Assembly: GCF_022699665.1 (NCBI RefSeq)
Contig: NZ_JALDNB010000002.1
Span: 682,001-746,000 of the forward strand
DNA from: Chryseobacterium aahli
GTDB taxonomy: Bacteria > Bacteroidota > Bacteroidia > Flavobacteriales > Weeksellaceae
Length of the DNA stretch: 64,000 nucleotides
Direction of reading: 5' to 3'
A program made the position numbers and the translations under genes. Below are positions 18,414 to 27,752 of this stretch, piece by piece. A model generated the notes under the pieces. The model saw nothing but the letters and a program-made list of their open reading frames with translations, had not been told where the DNA came from and did not search any database. How positions within the stretch are numbered: the first letter of the stretch is position 1; every line of letters begins with the position of its first letter.

Positions 18414-18444
18414 TCAAAAAAAAATTCCGCATAAAGCGGAATTT
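18414..18444 (-). terminator. intrinsic terminator of the amino-acid permease gene
   Basis: AAATTCCGC (18422-18430) pairs with GCGGAATTT (18436-18444); on the minus strand a long T run follows. Confidence 0.8.
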
Positions 18445-18448
18445 AAAT

Positions 18449-20092
18449 TTATTCTTTATTGTCAATATTGATGTTGACGTCTTCTAAAGGTTTTTGTTCG
18501 GCCTTGAAGGTTTCTCCGTAACCGCCATTCTGCAGTTTTGAATTTCTCTTACTGTAAAGGAAGTAAATGATAAATCCAATAATCAACCAACCAAAAGAGT
18601 ACATCTGTGCTTCTTTACTAAGGTTGAAAATCAAGTATACATTGATTGCAATTCCTAAACAAGCAATTACAGGCAATGCAGGAACTCTGAAACTTCTTAC
18701 CAAATTTGGCTCTTTTACTCTTAAAACCCAAACCGCAACACAAACCATTGTAAAGGCAAATAAAGTTCCAAAACTTGTCATGTGTGCCAATTCGTTAATT
18801 GGTGTCAATGATGCCACTATCGCAATAACTGTTCCCAAAATCATTAAGTTTTTTCTAGGAACTCCAGAAGTAGGATTTACTTTTGAGAAAGTTGCAGGAA
18901 TAAGACCATCTTTAGACATTCCTAAGAAAATTCTAGACTGTCCCATGATCATTACCATCAATACAGAAATCAAACCTACAGTTGCAGCAATTGTAATGAT
19001 GTAACCAGCCCAAGCCTGACCTGCAATATCAAATGCATAAGCAACAGGAGCCTTAATTGCATCAGGATATTTACCTAAAGGATTAAAATCTGTATAATGC
19101 ATCATCCCTGTAAGAACAAGTGATACCAAAATATATAAAATTGTACAAATTACTAACGAAGTGATGATCGCAAAGGGAACATCTTTTTTAGGATTAATCG
19201 CTTCACCGGCTTGTGTAGAAACCGCATCGAAACCTACATAAGCAAAGAAGATAGCAGAAGCTCCGGCAATAATTCCGCCATAGCCGTACGCTTTATGGGA
19301 GACTCCGTTTTCTGTAATGGTCGTTGCATCAGGGATAAAAGGTGTCCAGTTGGCAGTATCTATGAAGAATAAACCTGCAATAATTACAAATATAATCGCA
19401 GAAACTTTTAAGATTACAATAAAGTTGTTGGCTTTAGCAGCACCTTTTGTACCTCTCAATAAGATCCAGATTACAAATAGAACGATTACCAATGCCGGAA
19501 AATTCAAAAATAGTTTAAAATCTAATAATTCAGGAGCTGCATTGAAATTATTAATCGTTTCCTGAAAACCTAATAATTTATCTGCAGGAAGCTTTCCTTC
19601 CGCAATCTGTTTTGTAGCTTCCCCGAATGCTTTATGAGCAGTTCCGGGATCTGTGGTCATCCAATAAGGCAAATGCAGACCAAACATTTTGAGAAGTTTA
19701 CCAAAATAACCTGACCATGAAACGGCGACCGTCATCGAACCCATCGCATATTCTAATATCAAACCCCAACCGATAATCCAGGCAAAAATTTCACCTACCG
19801 TTCCGTATGCATACGCATAAGCAGAACCTTCTACGGGAAGTATTGACGCAAACTCAGCATAACACAAAGCTGCAAATACACAGGCAATACCCGCTACTAC
19901 AAAAGAAAGTGCCAATGCAGGCCCTGCGTTGTAATAGGCACCAGTACCTGTAAGTACAAAAATTCCTCCTCCGATAATAGCTCCAATTCCGATAGCAGTA
20001 AGGCTCCATTTTCCTAAAACACGTTTTAGTTCGCTTTTCTGTATATCGGCTTCATAAGCACTCATTGGCTTTTTAGCCCAAATTTTTGACAT
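18449..20092 (-). CDS. APC-superfamily amino-acid permease
   Basis: A 547-aa protein with about 12-13 membrane helices. The first helix motif GIGAIIGGGIFVLTGTGAYY is the APC unwound-helix substrate site, and YAEFASILPVEGSAYAYAYG is the next diagnostic block. SAIFFAYVGFDAVSTQAGEA is helix 6. The pattern fits the cationic amino-acid transporter/YfnA group, which imports amino acids through the inner membrane with protons. The exact substrate is unknown. The hydrophilic tail after residue 520 is rich in Glu, Lys and Asn. It is a single gene, divergent from pnuC. Confidence 0.92.
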   Translation of the reverse strand: MSKIWAKKPMSAYEADIQKSELKRVLGKWSLTAIGIGAIIGGGIFVLTGTGAYYNAGPALALSFVVAGIACVFAALCYAEFASILPVEGSAYAYAYGTVGEIFAWIIGWGLILEYAMGSMTVAVSWSGYFGKLLKMFGLHLPYWMTTDPGTAHKAFGEATKQIAEGKLPADKLLGFQETINNFNAAPELLDFKLFLNFPALVIVLFVIWILLRGTKGAAKANNFIVILKVSAIIFVIIAGLFFIDTANWTPFIPDATTITENGVSHKAYGYGGIIAGASAIFFAYVGFDAVSTQAGEAINPKKDVPFAIITSLVICTILYILVSLVLTGMMHYTDFNPLGKYPDAIKAPVAYAFDIAGQAWAGYIITIAATVGLISVLMVMIMGQSRIFLGMSKDGLIPATFSKVNPTSGVPRKNLMILGTVIAIVASLTPINELAHMTSFGTLFAFTMVCVAVWVLRVKEPNLVRSFRVPALPVIACLGIAINVYLIFNLSKEAQMYSFGWLIIGFIIYFLYSKRNSKLQNGGYGETFKAEQKPLEDVNINIDNKE

Positions 20093-20206
20093 ATTTTTTA
20101 TTTATTAAAGATTTACGAAAATATAAAAATTTTAACGATATTAACATTTATTAATAAAAATTCATGATTTAATTTACATTTAAAAATATAAAAAACTGAT
20201 TTCCAC

Positions 20207-20250
20207 TTGTTTTACATATTTTAAAGTGATTGTATTTTTGCTTATTTTTG
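20207..20250 (+). promoter_or_regulatory. probable promoter of pnuC with two -7-like boxes
   Basis: TATTTTTG occurs at 20233-20240 and again at 20243-20250, both fitting TAnnTTTG. A TTG at 20207 is 23 bases upstream of the first box, slightly long. Confidence 0.4.
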
Positions 20251-20255
20251 ACCTC

Positions 20256-20924
20256 ATGAATGTATATGATCTCTTTGTAAAACCGTATGAAACCTATACT
20301 AATTTGCAAATTTTTCTGGAAGCTGCAGGAACTCTGTTCGGAATTTTGAGTGTTTTCTTTTCTATCAAAAAAAATATCTGGGTTTATCCTACCGGAATTA
20401 TTTCTACCATTATTTATGTTTACCTCCTTTTTATTGCAGGATTGTTGGGAGATTGTATGATCAATGTGTACTATACCATCATGAGTATTTATGGCTGGAT
20501 TTTGTGGCAAAGAAATTCTGAAGACAATATTCATGTGGAAGTTTCCTGGGCTACCAAAAAAGAATGGGTGATTTCAGCAGTGCTTTTTGTTCTGAGTGTT
20601 TTCTTGGTAATGGTTATTTATTATTACAAACCTTTGCTTGATAACAACTTTATTTCAGAAAAGGTGCAGTATGGTTTTCATCATCTGGATTGGGCCAACT
20701 GGATGGATATTTTCACGACATCAGTATTCTTAGTGGGAATGTGGCTGATGGCAAAAAGACGCATTGAGAACTGGATTTTCTGGATTTTAGGTGATCTTAT
20801 TTCCATCCCAATGTACATTTATAAAGGCTACGGAATTACTTCGGTACAGTATTTGGTTTTTACTGTGATGGCTACCATTGGCTATATTCAATGGAAGAAA
20901 CATTTTAAACAAAACAATATTTAA
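20256..20924 (+). CDS. pnuC: nicotinamide riboside transporter
   Basis: 222 aa from the ATG 20256; the earlier GTG lies within promoter-like sequence. Seven membrane helices are predicted. Family blocks are visible: NIWVYPTGIISTIIYVYLLF, GDCMINVYYTIMSIYGWILW and WIFWILGDLISIPMYIYKGY. PnuC is a facilitator of the SWEET-like fold that takes up nicotinamide riboside for NAD synthesis, trapped by a kinase such as NadR; no kinase gene is adjacent. The next gene, a lipoprotein, starts 5 bases after its stop and is probably co-transcribed. Confidence 0.92.
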   Translation: MNVYDLFVKPYETYTNLQIFLEAAGTLFGILSVFFSIKKNIWVYPTGIISTIIYVYLLFIAGLLGDCMINVYYTIMSIYGWILWQRNSEDNIHVEVSWATKKEWVISAVLFVLSVFLVMVIYYYKPLLDNNFISEKVQYGFHHLDWANWMDIFTTSVFLVGMWLMAKRRIENWIFWILGDLISIPMYIYKGYGITSVQYLVFTVMATIGYIQWKKHFKQNNI

Positions 20925-20929
20925 TAAAG

Positions 20930-21520
20930 ATGAAAAATTTAATAAAAATAGCATTCGCAATATGCATTACATTAAGCTTGTCTTCATGTATGTCTTACAA
21001 TAATGCATACGCTGACACATACGGAGATCCTTATTATAATGATGGATATTATTATGCTCCCCAAGGTTATTATAACACAGGAGGATATTATGGTAATGAT
21101 GGATATTATTACAGAAATAATATGCAGTACAAATATGACAACGGTGTTCCTTATTACTATGGTAATAACAGAACGAAAGTTTATGTAGAGAAAAGAAGTA
21201 CCTCTCAAAGACCTGCAAACGGATTCAGCAATACGCCAAATAATAACAATAATGGCAATTATACCAATCCGAGAAACAATAATAACGGGAATACAACCAA
21301 TCCAAGAGGAAATACAAACAACCCAAGAGGGAACAGCGGATTTAGAAATCAGGGAAATACCAACAATAACGGACAAAGGCCTCAGCAACAAAGTACCCCG
21401 AGATCAAACAGCAACAGTGGTTTCAGAAACAGTACAAACAGTACCCCGAACACACAAAATACCACACCAGCTACACCGCAAAACAACTCACCAAGATCCG
21501 GCGGAGGATTCAGAAGATAA
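20930..21520 (+). CDS. Tyr/Gly- and Asn-rich low-complexity lipoprotein
   Basis: A 196-aa protein with a lipoprotein signal ending LSLSSC (Cys about residue 20). Residues 24-60 are Tyr/Gly-rich (for example DPYYNDGYYYAPQGYYNTGG). Residues about 75-196 are almost only Asn, Gly, Arg, Thr, Pro and Ser, with NPRGN/GFRN repeats, ending SGGGFRR. No fold or enzyme motif is visible. The composition suggests a flexible outer-membrane-anchored surface protein. The DNA is made of AAY/GGN codons and gives open frames on both strands, which are by-products. It follows pnuC by 5 bases and ends before a terminator. Confidence 0.8.
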   Translation: MKNLIKIAFAICITLSLSSCMSYNNAYADTYGDPYYNDGYYYAPQGYYNTGGYYGNDGYYYRNNMQYKYDNGVPYYYGNNRTKVYVEKRSTSQRPANGFSNTPNNNNNGNYTNPRNNNNGNTTNPRGNTNNPRGNSGFRNQGNTNNNGQRPQQQSTPRSNSNSGFRNSTNSTPNTQNTTPATPQNNSPRSGGGFRR

Positions 21521-21535
21521 TCATTCTAAATAAGT

Positions 21536-21563
21536 AAACGGACAGCCATCGCTGTTCGTTTTT
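21536..21563 (+). terminator. intrinsic terminator after the pnuC-lipoprotein pair
   Basis: AAACGGACAGC pairs with GCTGTTCGTTT (one G-T) around loop CATC, then TT. Confidence 0.75.
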
Positions 21564-21585
21564 CGTTTTAATTATAGTAATTTTG
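21555..21585 (+). promoter_or_regulatory. promoter of dapF
   Basis: TTCG (near TTTG) at 21555, 19 bases, then TAATTTTG at 21578-21585, 27 bases before the dapF ATG. It overlaps the preceding terminator. Confidence 0.55.
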
Positions 21586-21612
21586 CACGTTAGTTTTTAG
21601 ACAAAATAAAAT

Positions 21613-22383
21613 ATGGAATTTTATAAATATCAGGGAACAGGAAACGACTTTGTAATGTTAGACAACCGTTCCGGAAAGTGGGATAATCTTTCTATTAAGC
21701 ATATCCAAAAATTGTGTGACCGCCGTTTTGGAATTGGAGCAGATGGATTGATCAAAATAAATGAAGCAGAAGGTGTAGATTTTGAGGTTGATTATTACAA
21801 TTCTGACGGTTCAAAAAGTTTCTGCGGTAACGGAGCTCGTTGTTCGGTTGCCTTTGCCCATTTCCTTTCTATTTTTAAAAATAACAAAACAGTATTTACA
21901 GCAATTGACGGACTTCACGAAGCTGAAATCAATGAAGATATTGTAAAACTGAAAATGGGTGACGTTGAGACCATCAATTCTGATGGTGATGATTCAGTTT
22001 TAGATACAGGTTCACCGCATTATGTAAAATATGTAGAAGACATTTCGAATTTCAATGTTTTTGCTGAAGGAAATAGCATCAGAAATTCTGCAAATTATCA
22101 GGAAAAAGGCATCAATGTGAATTTTGTTGAAAATATTTCTGATGATGAAATTTTCGTAAGAACCTATGAACGAGGTGTTGAGGATGAAACTTACAGTTGT
22201 GGAACCGGAGTTACTGCTTCTGCTTTAACTTTTCTTCAAAAAAGCAATCTAACCTCCATAAAAGTTAAAACGTTGGGCGGTGATCTTAAAGTGTATGCTG
22301 AAAAAAATGGAAGTTCTTTCCAGGAAATTTGGCTAGAAGGTCCGGCAAAACAGGTTTTCAGTGGTAAGGTTGATCTTATTTAA
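21613..22383 (+). CDS. dapF: diaminopimelate epimerase
   Basis: A 256-aa protein of normal length. Both catalytic cysteines are visible: NSDGSKSFCGNGARC (N-terminal half) and YSCGTGVTASAL (C-terminal half). The start KYQGTGNDFVMLDNR is typical. It interconverts LL- and meso-diaminopimelate in the cytoplasm, the last step before meso-DAP enters peptidoglycan or is decarboxylated to lysine. mltG follows after 32 bases on the same strand, so the two cell-wall genes are probably one transcript. Confidence 0.97.
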   Translation: MEFYKYQGTGNDFVMLDNRSGKWDNLSIKHIQKLCDRRFGIGADGLIKINEAEGVDFEVDYYNSDGSKSFCGNGARCSVAFAHFLSIFKNNKTVFTAIDGLHEAEINEDIVKLKMGDVETINSDGDDSVLDTGSPHYVKYVEDISNFNVFAEGNSIRNSANYQEKGINVNFVENISDDEIFVRTYERGVEDETYSCGTGVTASALTFLQKSNLTSIKVKTLGGDLKVYAEKNGSSFQEIWLEGPAKQVFSGKVDLI

Positions 22384-22415
22384 ATAAAACAAAAACTTTT
22401 AATCAATTATCTATA

Positions 22416-23441
22416 ATGAAAAAAGCTATTCTCATTATCGTACTCCTTATTCTTGCTGTGGCAGGATTTTTTGGTTTTAAATTTTACAAAAAATATTACG
22501 GAAGCAACGTACAGAAAGATGGGTACGTTTTGATTCCGCATGGGGCAGAATTTAAGCAGATCTTAGATTCAATCACTCCTTATATTGATAATAAAGAAGC
22601 ATTCATTGATGTCGCGAAAGATAAATCAATGGATCAGTATTTCAAACCTGGACGTTATCATTTCCAAAAAGGAGCCAGCAATACGGTTCTTGTCAATATG
22701 ATTAAAGCAGGAAATCAGACTGCAAATTCTTTCAGAATTGGAGATTTCGGAGATATTTATCAGATGGTTGGTAAAGTTTCTAAAAAAACAGAGCTTGATT
22801 CATTAAGATTCGTCAATGATTTAAATAAAATTGCTTCTGAAAAAGAATACAATAATGCTGAAGATCTTAAAAAATATTTTTTCATTGACACTTATAATTT
22901 CTTCTGGACGGTAACACCACAAGAGTTTTTCAAAAAATTTGAAGATCAGTACAATGAATTCTGGACTGCCGATCGAAAAGCTAAAGAACAGAAATCAGGT
23001 TTATCCAGAGAACAGATTTATTCGTTGGCATCTATTGTTTATAAAGAATCTGGTGGGAAACCTGACGAAATGAAAACAATTGCAGGATTATATTTAAACC
23101 GTTTCAGAAAAGGGATGAAACTACAGTCTGATCCTACGGTAATTTATGCCATCAATAAGCAAACCAATTTTAAAGAGCCTATCAAAAGAGTTTTATATAA
23201 ACATTTAACGACTCCATCGCCATACAATACGTATGCTAATGCAGGAATTCCTCCGGGACCGATTTGTGTTGTTGATAAAAATTCTGTGGATGCCGTTTTG
23301 GATGCAGAAAACAACTCTTATATTTTTATGTGTGCAGACCCGGCGAGAATGGGTTACCACAAATTTACAGCCAGTGCAGAAGAGCATGTCATCAATGCTA
23401 AAGCGTATCAGGATTGGCTCAATTCAAAAAATATCAAATAG
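22416..23441 (+). CDS. mltG: endolytic murein transglycosylase (YceG-like)
   Basis: A 341-aa protein with one N-terminal membrane anchor (AILIIVLLILAVAGFFGFKF), then the YceG domain. The catalytic Glu is in LASIVYKESGGKPDEMKTIA, followed by LYLNRFRKGMKLQSDPTVIY and the closing blocks SPYNTYANAGIPPGPICVV and SYIFMCADPARMGYHKF. MltG cuts nascent glycan strands at the outer face of the inner membrane and so ends their synthesis. It lies 32 bases after dapF; there is no terminator between them. Confidence 0.95.
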   Translation: MKKAILIIVLLILAVAGFFGFKFYKKYYGSNVQKDGYVLIPHGAEFKQILDSITPYIDNKEAFIDVAKDKSMDQYFKPGRYHFQKGASNTVLVNMIKAGNQTANSFRIGDFGDIYQMVGKVSKKTELDSLRFVNDLNKIASEKEYNNAEDLKKYFFIDTYNFFWTVTPQEFFKKFEDQYNEFWTADRKAKEQKSGLSREQIYSLASIVYKESGGKPDEMKTIAGLYLNRFRKGMKLQSDPTVIYAINKQTNFKEPIKRVLYKHLTTPSPYNTYANAGIPPGPICVVDKNSVDAVLDAENNSYIFMCADPARMGYHKFTASAEEHVINAKAYQDWLNSKNIK

Positions 23442-23632
23442 TAAACATATTTAACTAAATTTTAACAATTTAGCAATTAACAAATCGCAATAAAAGGCGA
23501 CCTATCTATTAAGAACAATAAACGAATTGTGAGAAACTGAAAAATTAATTATTTAATAATTTCATAATATTAAATGTGTTTTTCATGATTTCACTTAAAG
23601 AATCTCTTATGAATCAGACGGAAATAATCAGC

Positions 23633-26170
23633 ATGATTACGAAGAAAACCTTGGGGTTGACTTTTGTATTATCTGCAGCGGCTTTTGCCTTCGGACAGGA
23701 AAAAGTAGGTGTAACGGGGACTATTGTAGACAAAAGCAATCAGCCGGTGCCTTATGCATCAGTTACATTTAGCAATAAAGCGAATAAACTTTTCAGTGAT
23801 GCTACACTGACTGACGAAAAAGGTCAATACAAACTTGAATTAACTCCCGGAAATTATGATATTTCTGTTGAGGCAATCGATTTCAAGAAAAGTGTTATCA
23901 ATAAGCAGATTGCAGCAGCCGGAAACATCGGTGCTTTATCAATTGAAGCTGAAGGATCTGCTACCAATCTTAAAACTCAGGACATTCAAGGCGTAACAAT
24001 CACTGTTGCTACAAAGCCTTATAAAGTAGAATTAGATAAAAGAACATACGACCCATCTCAGGATATCGTAAGTAAAGGAGGTAACCTTCAGGATGTTTTA
24101 TCGAATGTACCTTCAGTTTCTGTGGATACAGACGGAACGGTATCGATGAGAGGAAGTTCAAACGTAAGATTCTTAATCAACGGAAAACCTTCAGCTCTTC
24201 TTGGAATTGACGATGGTGCCAATGCTTTGCAAAGTATTCCTGCAGATCAGATTGAGAGAATTGAGGTAATCACCAACCCTTCTTCAAAATTTGAAGCAAG
24301 CGGAACGGCTGGTATTTTAAATATTATATTAAAAAAATCTAAGAAAACTGGTTTTAATGGGAGTGTGATCGGAACTTTAGGTTATTTGCCTCAAACGAAT
24401 TTAAATACCAATTTAAGCTGGAGAAAAGGAAGCCTTACGTGGTTTTTGAATGGCGGCGGTGGTTATCGTGAATCTAAGAACACGAATAAAACTGATAACT
24501 ATTTTACTAATGTAACCAACATCGGTGGTACTTTACAAAGTAATCAGGAGAACATCAGCGACAGCCAAAATAACAATTATAATGCCTCCACAGGAATTGT
24601 TTACGATGTGTCTGATAAAACTTCAATCAACTTATCAGGAACTGTAAGAACATTTGACAGCGAAAATACAGGTAACGTAACGTACAACAACCAACTATTT
24701 AACGCTGCCAATACTTTTAGAAATAGAAAAACTAACAGTTTTAATAACAACCTTGCATTTCAGGGTGATATAGGGTTAGATCACAAGTTTGATGATAAGG
24801 GTCAGAACATTGCTCTATCACTGAGTTTACAGAGCAACAGATCTTATAATGATACCAATATTGATGAAACGAATAATGGCAATTTTGAATTGCAAAACAT
24901 CATTAATCAAACCACAAAGAACAAAACATTAATTGGTAAGGTAGATTATGAGCTTCCAATTGGAGAAAATTCTAAGATTGAAGCAGGATACAGAATTGAC
25001 ATTAATCAAAATGATTATGATAATGATGTAAGAGAAAGCACTGCAAATGCACCAGCATTGAATTTCTTAGGAACATACACTTACGAAGCTAGATACAAAG
25101 AGATGTTTAATGCAGGATACTTACAATTCAAAAGTAAAGTCGGCAAGTTAAGTTATCAGTTGGGGGTAAGAAATGAATATTCTAATGTAGATATCGATTA
25201 TACCAACTTGAATCCGGCAGATGAAGACATCAGAAGCAGAAAAAGTTATAATAATCTTTTCCCAAGTGTTTATCTTAGCTATGAATTAGCTAAAGACAGC
25301 CAGTTTTTATTAAACTATACAAGAAGAATAGATAGACCAAGATCTTTCTTTTTGATACCTAATCCTAACTACAACGATAACCAAAATATCTTCGACGGAA
25401 ATATTGATCTAAATCCTTCTTATGTTGATTCATACGAATTTGGTTATAGTATTTCTAAAAAGAAATTTACTATTAACCCAACGCTTTACTACAGACATCA
25501 GACTGACGATACAAAAATGTTGGTATATAACGAAAAGGAAACATTTATCAATAGTCTTGGTCAGCCGGAAGACAGAATTGTTTTCCATACGCAACCTATT
25601 AACTTAGGATCTGATGATCGTTTTGGTTTAGATTTAAACTTTAACTGGGACGCAACAAGCTGGTTGAAGTTTTTAGGTAACGTTGATTTATTTGGGTACA
25701 AAACAAAAGGCAGCGTACTTTACAACACATTAGATAGCAAAGGAAACCCAATTGTAGCAACGGCAGACTTTAATGGTAACGGTTTTTCTACAAGAGCGAG
25801 ATTGACTTCAACATTTAAAATTGACAAAACATTCAGCTTCCAATTACAAGGTTTTTACAGAGGAGCACAGAAAACTGCTTACCAGGATAGAAAAGATATG
25901 TATGCGTTGAGTTTAGGAGCTTCAAAAACGATTTGGAATGGTAACGGAACATTATCATTCAATGTGCAAGATATTTTCAATACTAGAGCAATGAGATCTA
26001 CCACTTATGGTGAGAACTTTACGAGAGAATCTTACATGCAATGGCAGCCAAGACAGTTTGCGCTTTCACTGACGTACAGATTCAAACAAGGTGAAAAAAT
26101 AGAGCAGCCGAAAAGAAAGAAAGATGTGAATTCTAATGCTACAGGAGACGAACAACAAGGTCCGATGTAA
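23633..26170 (+). CDS. TonB-dependent-receptor-family outer-membrane beta-barrel protein
   Basis: 845 aa from the ATG 23633, which starts a clean signal peptide (MITKKTLGLTFVLSAAAFAFG); the frame is open upstream to a GTG at 23576. Residues about 25-105 are a carboxypeptidase-regulatory-like beta domain (VGVTGTIVDKSNQPVPYASV). Residues about 125-240 are a plug (NLQDVLSNVPSVSVDTDGTV, IERIEVITNPSSKFEASGTA). The rest is a barrel with aromatic-ended strands, closing near FALSLTYRF, then a hydrophilic tail of about 25 residues. It fits the outer-membrane beta-barrel family 3 group. The ligand is unknown; no SusD partner is adjacent. Confidence 0.88.
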   Translation: MITKKTLGLTFVLSAAAFAFGQEKVGVTGTIVDKSNQPVPYASVTFSNKANKLFSDATLTDEKGQYKLELTPGNYDISVEAIDFKKSVINKQIAAAGNIGALSIEAEGSATNLKTQDIQGVTITVATKPYKVELDKRTYDPSQDIVSKGGNLQDVLSNVPSVSVDTDGTVSMRGSSNVRFLINGKPSALLGIDDGANALQSIPADQIERIEVITNPSSKFEASGTAGILNIILKKSKKTGFNGSVIGTLGYLPQTNLNTNLSWRKGSLTWFLNGGGGYRESKNTNKTDNYFTNVTNIGGTLQSNQENISDSQNNNYNASTGIVYDVSDKTSINLSGTVRTFDSENTGNVTYNNQLFNAANTFRNRKTNSFNNNLAFQGDIGLDHKFDDKGQNIALSLSLQSNRSYNDTNIDETNNGNFELQNIINQTTKNKTLIGKVDYELPIGENSKIEAGYRIDINQNDYDNDVRESTANAPALNFLGTYTYEARYKEMFNAGYLQFKSKVGKLSYQLGVRNEYSNVDIDYTNLNPADEDIRSRKSYNNLFPSVYLSYELAKDSQFLLNYTRRIDRPRSFFLIPNPNYNDNQNIFDGNIDLNPSYVDSYEFGYSISKKKFTINPTLYYRHQTDDTKMLVYNEKETFINSLGQPEDRIVFHTQPINLGSDDRFGLDLNFNWDATSWLKFLGNVDLFGYKTKGSVLYNTLDSKGNPIVATADFNGNGFSTRARLTSTFKIDKTFSFQLQGFYRGAQKTAYQDRKDMYALSLGASKTIWNGNGTLSFNVQDIFNTRAMRSTTYGENFTRESYMQWQPRQFALSLTYRFKQGEKIEQPKRKKDVNSNATGDEQQGPM

Positions 26171-26188
26171 TCAGGGTTTAATGAACAT

Positions 26189-26222
26189 AAAAAGTCCCGA
26201 AATTTAAATTTCGGGACTTTTT
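26189..26222. terminator. bidirectional terminator, perfect palindrome
   Basis: A 17-bp arm AAAAAGTCCCGAAATTT is followed directly by its reverse complement. It serves the TonB-family gene and the convergent cytidylyltransferase-like gene. Confidence 0.85.
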
Positions 26223-26660
26223 TTATTTTGATAGTTTTGACATTTCGGCTTCGTAGATTCTTTTTCTTAAATCGCTTGATGAAAAGCGGTGATCTCTTTT
26301 ATTATAAAAAATCTCAATACCTTTTTCTTCGCAGTATTTTTTTCCGGTGAAATCTCTGTCCATATAATCATCTCCAATAATTCTCACGTCGATTACAAAA
26401 GACTTCAAAATATCTTCCAAATCTTCTTCTGTATAGTAAGGAATTATTTCGTCCACAGCATTGACAGCTTTTAACTGAATATATCTTTCAACAATCGTCT
26501 GAGTGGGCTTATTTTTTGTTGGTCTGTCGTGAGAAGGATCAATCTGCAGTCCTACAATCAGATAATCACAAACTGTTTTTGCCTCCTCCAACATTTTGAT
26601 GTGCCCTGCGTGTAATAAATCAAATGAGGAAAATGTAATTCCTATTCTTTCGGTCTTCAT
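26223..26660 (-). CDS. nucleotidyltransferase of the glycerol-3-phosphate cytidylyltransferase type
   Basis: A 145-aa protein. The HxGH site is HAGH at residues 17-20, in FSSFDLLHAGHIKMLEEAK, and the C-terminal site RFSSSDLRKRI resembles the family ISTTxxxxR block. The size matches TagD-type cytidylyltransferases, which attach CMP to a polyol or sugar phosphate with release of pyrophosphate; the RfaE-C/HldE group is a related alternative. It is upstream-adjacent to galE on the same strand, with an aminotransferase gene further on, which suggests a role in a surface glycan. The precise substrate is not readable. Confidence 0.85.
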   Translation of the reverse strand: MKTERIGITFSSFDLLHAGHIKMLEEAKTVCDYLIVGLQIDPSHDRPTKNKPTQTIVERYIQLKAVNAVDEIIPYYTEEDLEDILKSFVIDVRIIGDDYMDRDFTGKKYCEEKGIEIFYNKRDHRFSSSDLRKRIYEAEMSKLSK

Positions 26661-26691
26661 ATAAATTCTTGGTGTATTATTTTGTTATAAA

Positions 26692-27714
26692 TTAATTTTT
26701 TCTAGACTCTAAATACTTCTGCCAATCCCATACCGTTTTTAACGCTTCTTCCAAAGAAGTTTCAGATTTCCAGTTGAGTTCTTTTTCGGCTTTATCAGCA
26801 TTAGCATAAGCAATAGTGATGTCACCTTCTCTCCTATCGCAAATCTGATAAGGTACAGAAACTTCATTTGCAGATTCAAAAGCCTGTACGACTTCCAAAA
26901 CTGAAGAACCTTTCCCTGTTCCCAGATTATAGATATCAATTACAGTTTCTTCTGAATTATTATTCATTAAACTTTTCAAAGCTGCAACGTGCGCTTTCGC
27001 CAAATCTACAACATAAATATAATCACGAACTGCCGTTCCATCTTCTGTAGGATAATCATTTCCCCAGACGCTTAGTTTCTCACGAATTCCTGCAGCAGTC
27101 TGCATCACGTAAGGCACAAGATTATTCGGAACACCAATTGGTAATTCGCCCAACAATGATGAAGGATGCGCTCCTATTGGATTAAAATATCTCAACAAAG
27201 AAATTTTACTTTTATAAGCCGTAGCAAAATCTTTTAAGATTTCTTCGCCCATCTGTTTTGTTTTTCCATAAACGCTTTCAGGCATTTTCAACGGAGTATT
27301 TTCGTCGATTGGCATTTCATCAGCCTGTCCGTAAACTGTACAAGATGAACTGAAAATAAAGTTTGAGATTTTTCTTTCTTTAAATTCCTGAAGAACATTG
27401 ATTAAAGAAAACAAATTATTTTCATAATAATCAATGGGCTTTTGCTGGCTCTCTCCTACTGCTTTGAAAGCTGCAAAGTTGATACAACCTTCGATATTGT
27501 GTGCGTCAAAAACCTGATGCAAAAGTTCTTTTCTCTTCAAATCGAAAGGATAAAATAAAGGTCGTTTACCTGTAATTTCCTCAATATTATTTAAAATAAA
27601 TTTTTCCGAATTGGATAAATCATCAACAATAACCACTTCAAAGTTATTATTGATCAGTTCTACCACGGTGTGGGAACCGATGTATCCAAGTCCGCCTGTT
27701 ACAAGTATTGCCAT
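26692..27714 (-). CDS. galE: UDP-glucose 4-epimerase
   Basis: A 340-aa extended short-chain dehydrogenase. The NAD motif is GGLGYIGSHTVVEL (residues 7-20), the active site is S122-S124 with Y149-x3-K153 (VYGKTK), and the late block RDYIYVVDLAKAHVAAL is typical of GalE. It interconverts UDP-glucose and UDP-galactose in the cytoplasm. No Leloir-pathway genes are nearby; the neighbours are a cytidylyltransferase-like gene (31 bases downstream) and a DegT aminotransferase, so its product probably feeds surface polysaccharide. UDP-GlcNAc activity cannot be excluded. Confidence 0.95.
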   Translation of the reverse strand: MAILVTGGLGYIGSHTVVELINNNFEVVIVDDLSNSEKFILNNIEEITGKRPLFYPFDLKRKELLHQVFDAHNIEGCINFAAFKAVGESQQKPIDYYENNLFSLINVLQEFKERKISNFIFSSSCTVYGQADEMPIDENTPLKMPESVYGKTKQMGEEILKDFATAYKSKISLLRYFNPIGAHPSSLLGELPIGVPNNLVPYVMQTAAGIREKLSVWGNDYPTEDGTAVRDYIYVVDLAKAHVAALKSLMNNNSEETVIDIYNLGTGKGSSVLEVVQAFESANEVSVPYQICDRREGDITIAYANADKAEKELNWKSETSLEEALKTVWDWQKYLESRKN

Positions 27715-27752
27715 TGTTTTTATAAGTAATGTGTGATTGGTAATGAATAATG

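Noticed and set aside
18567..19004. A 145-codon plus-strand open frame
   Set aside because: It lies wholly antisense to the amino-acid permease, whose frame is certain.
20967..21533. Several open frames on both strands across the Asn-rich lipoprotein
   Set aside because: Low-complexity AAY/GGN codons leave all frames open; only the lipoprotein frame has a signal peptide and context.
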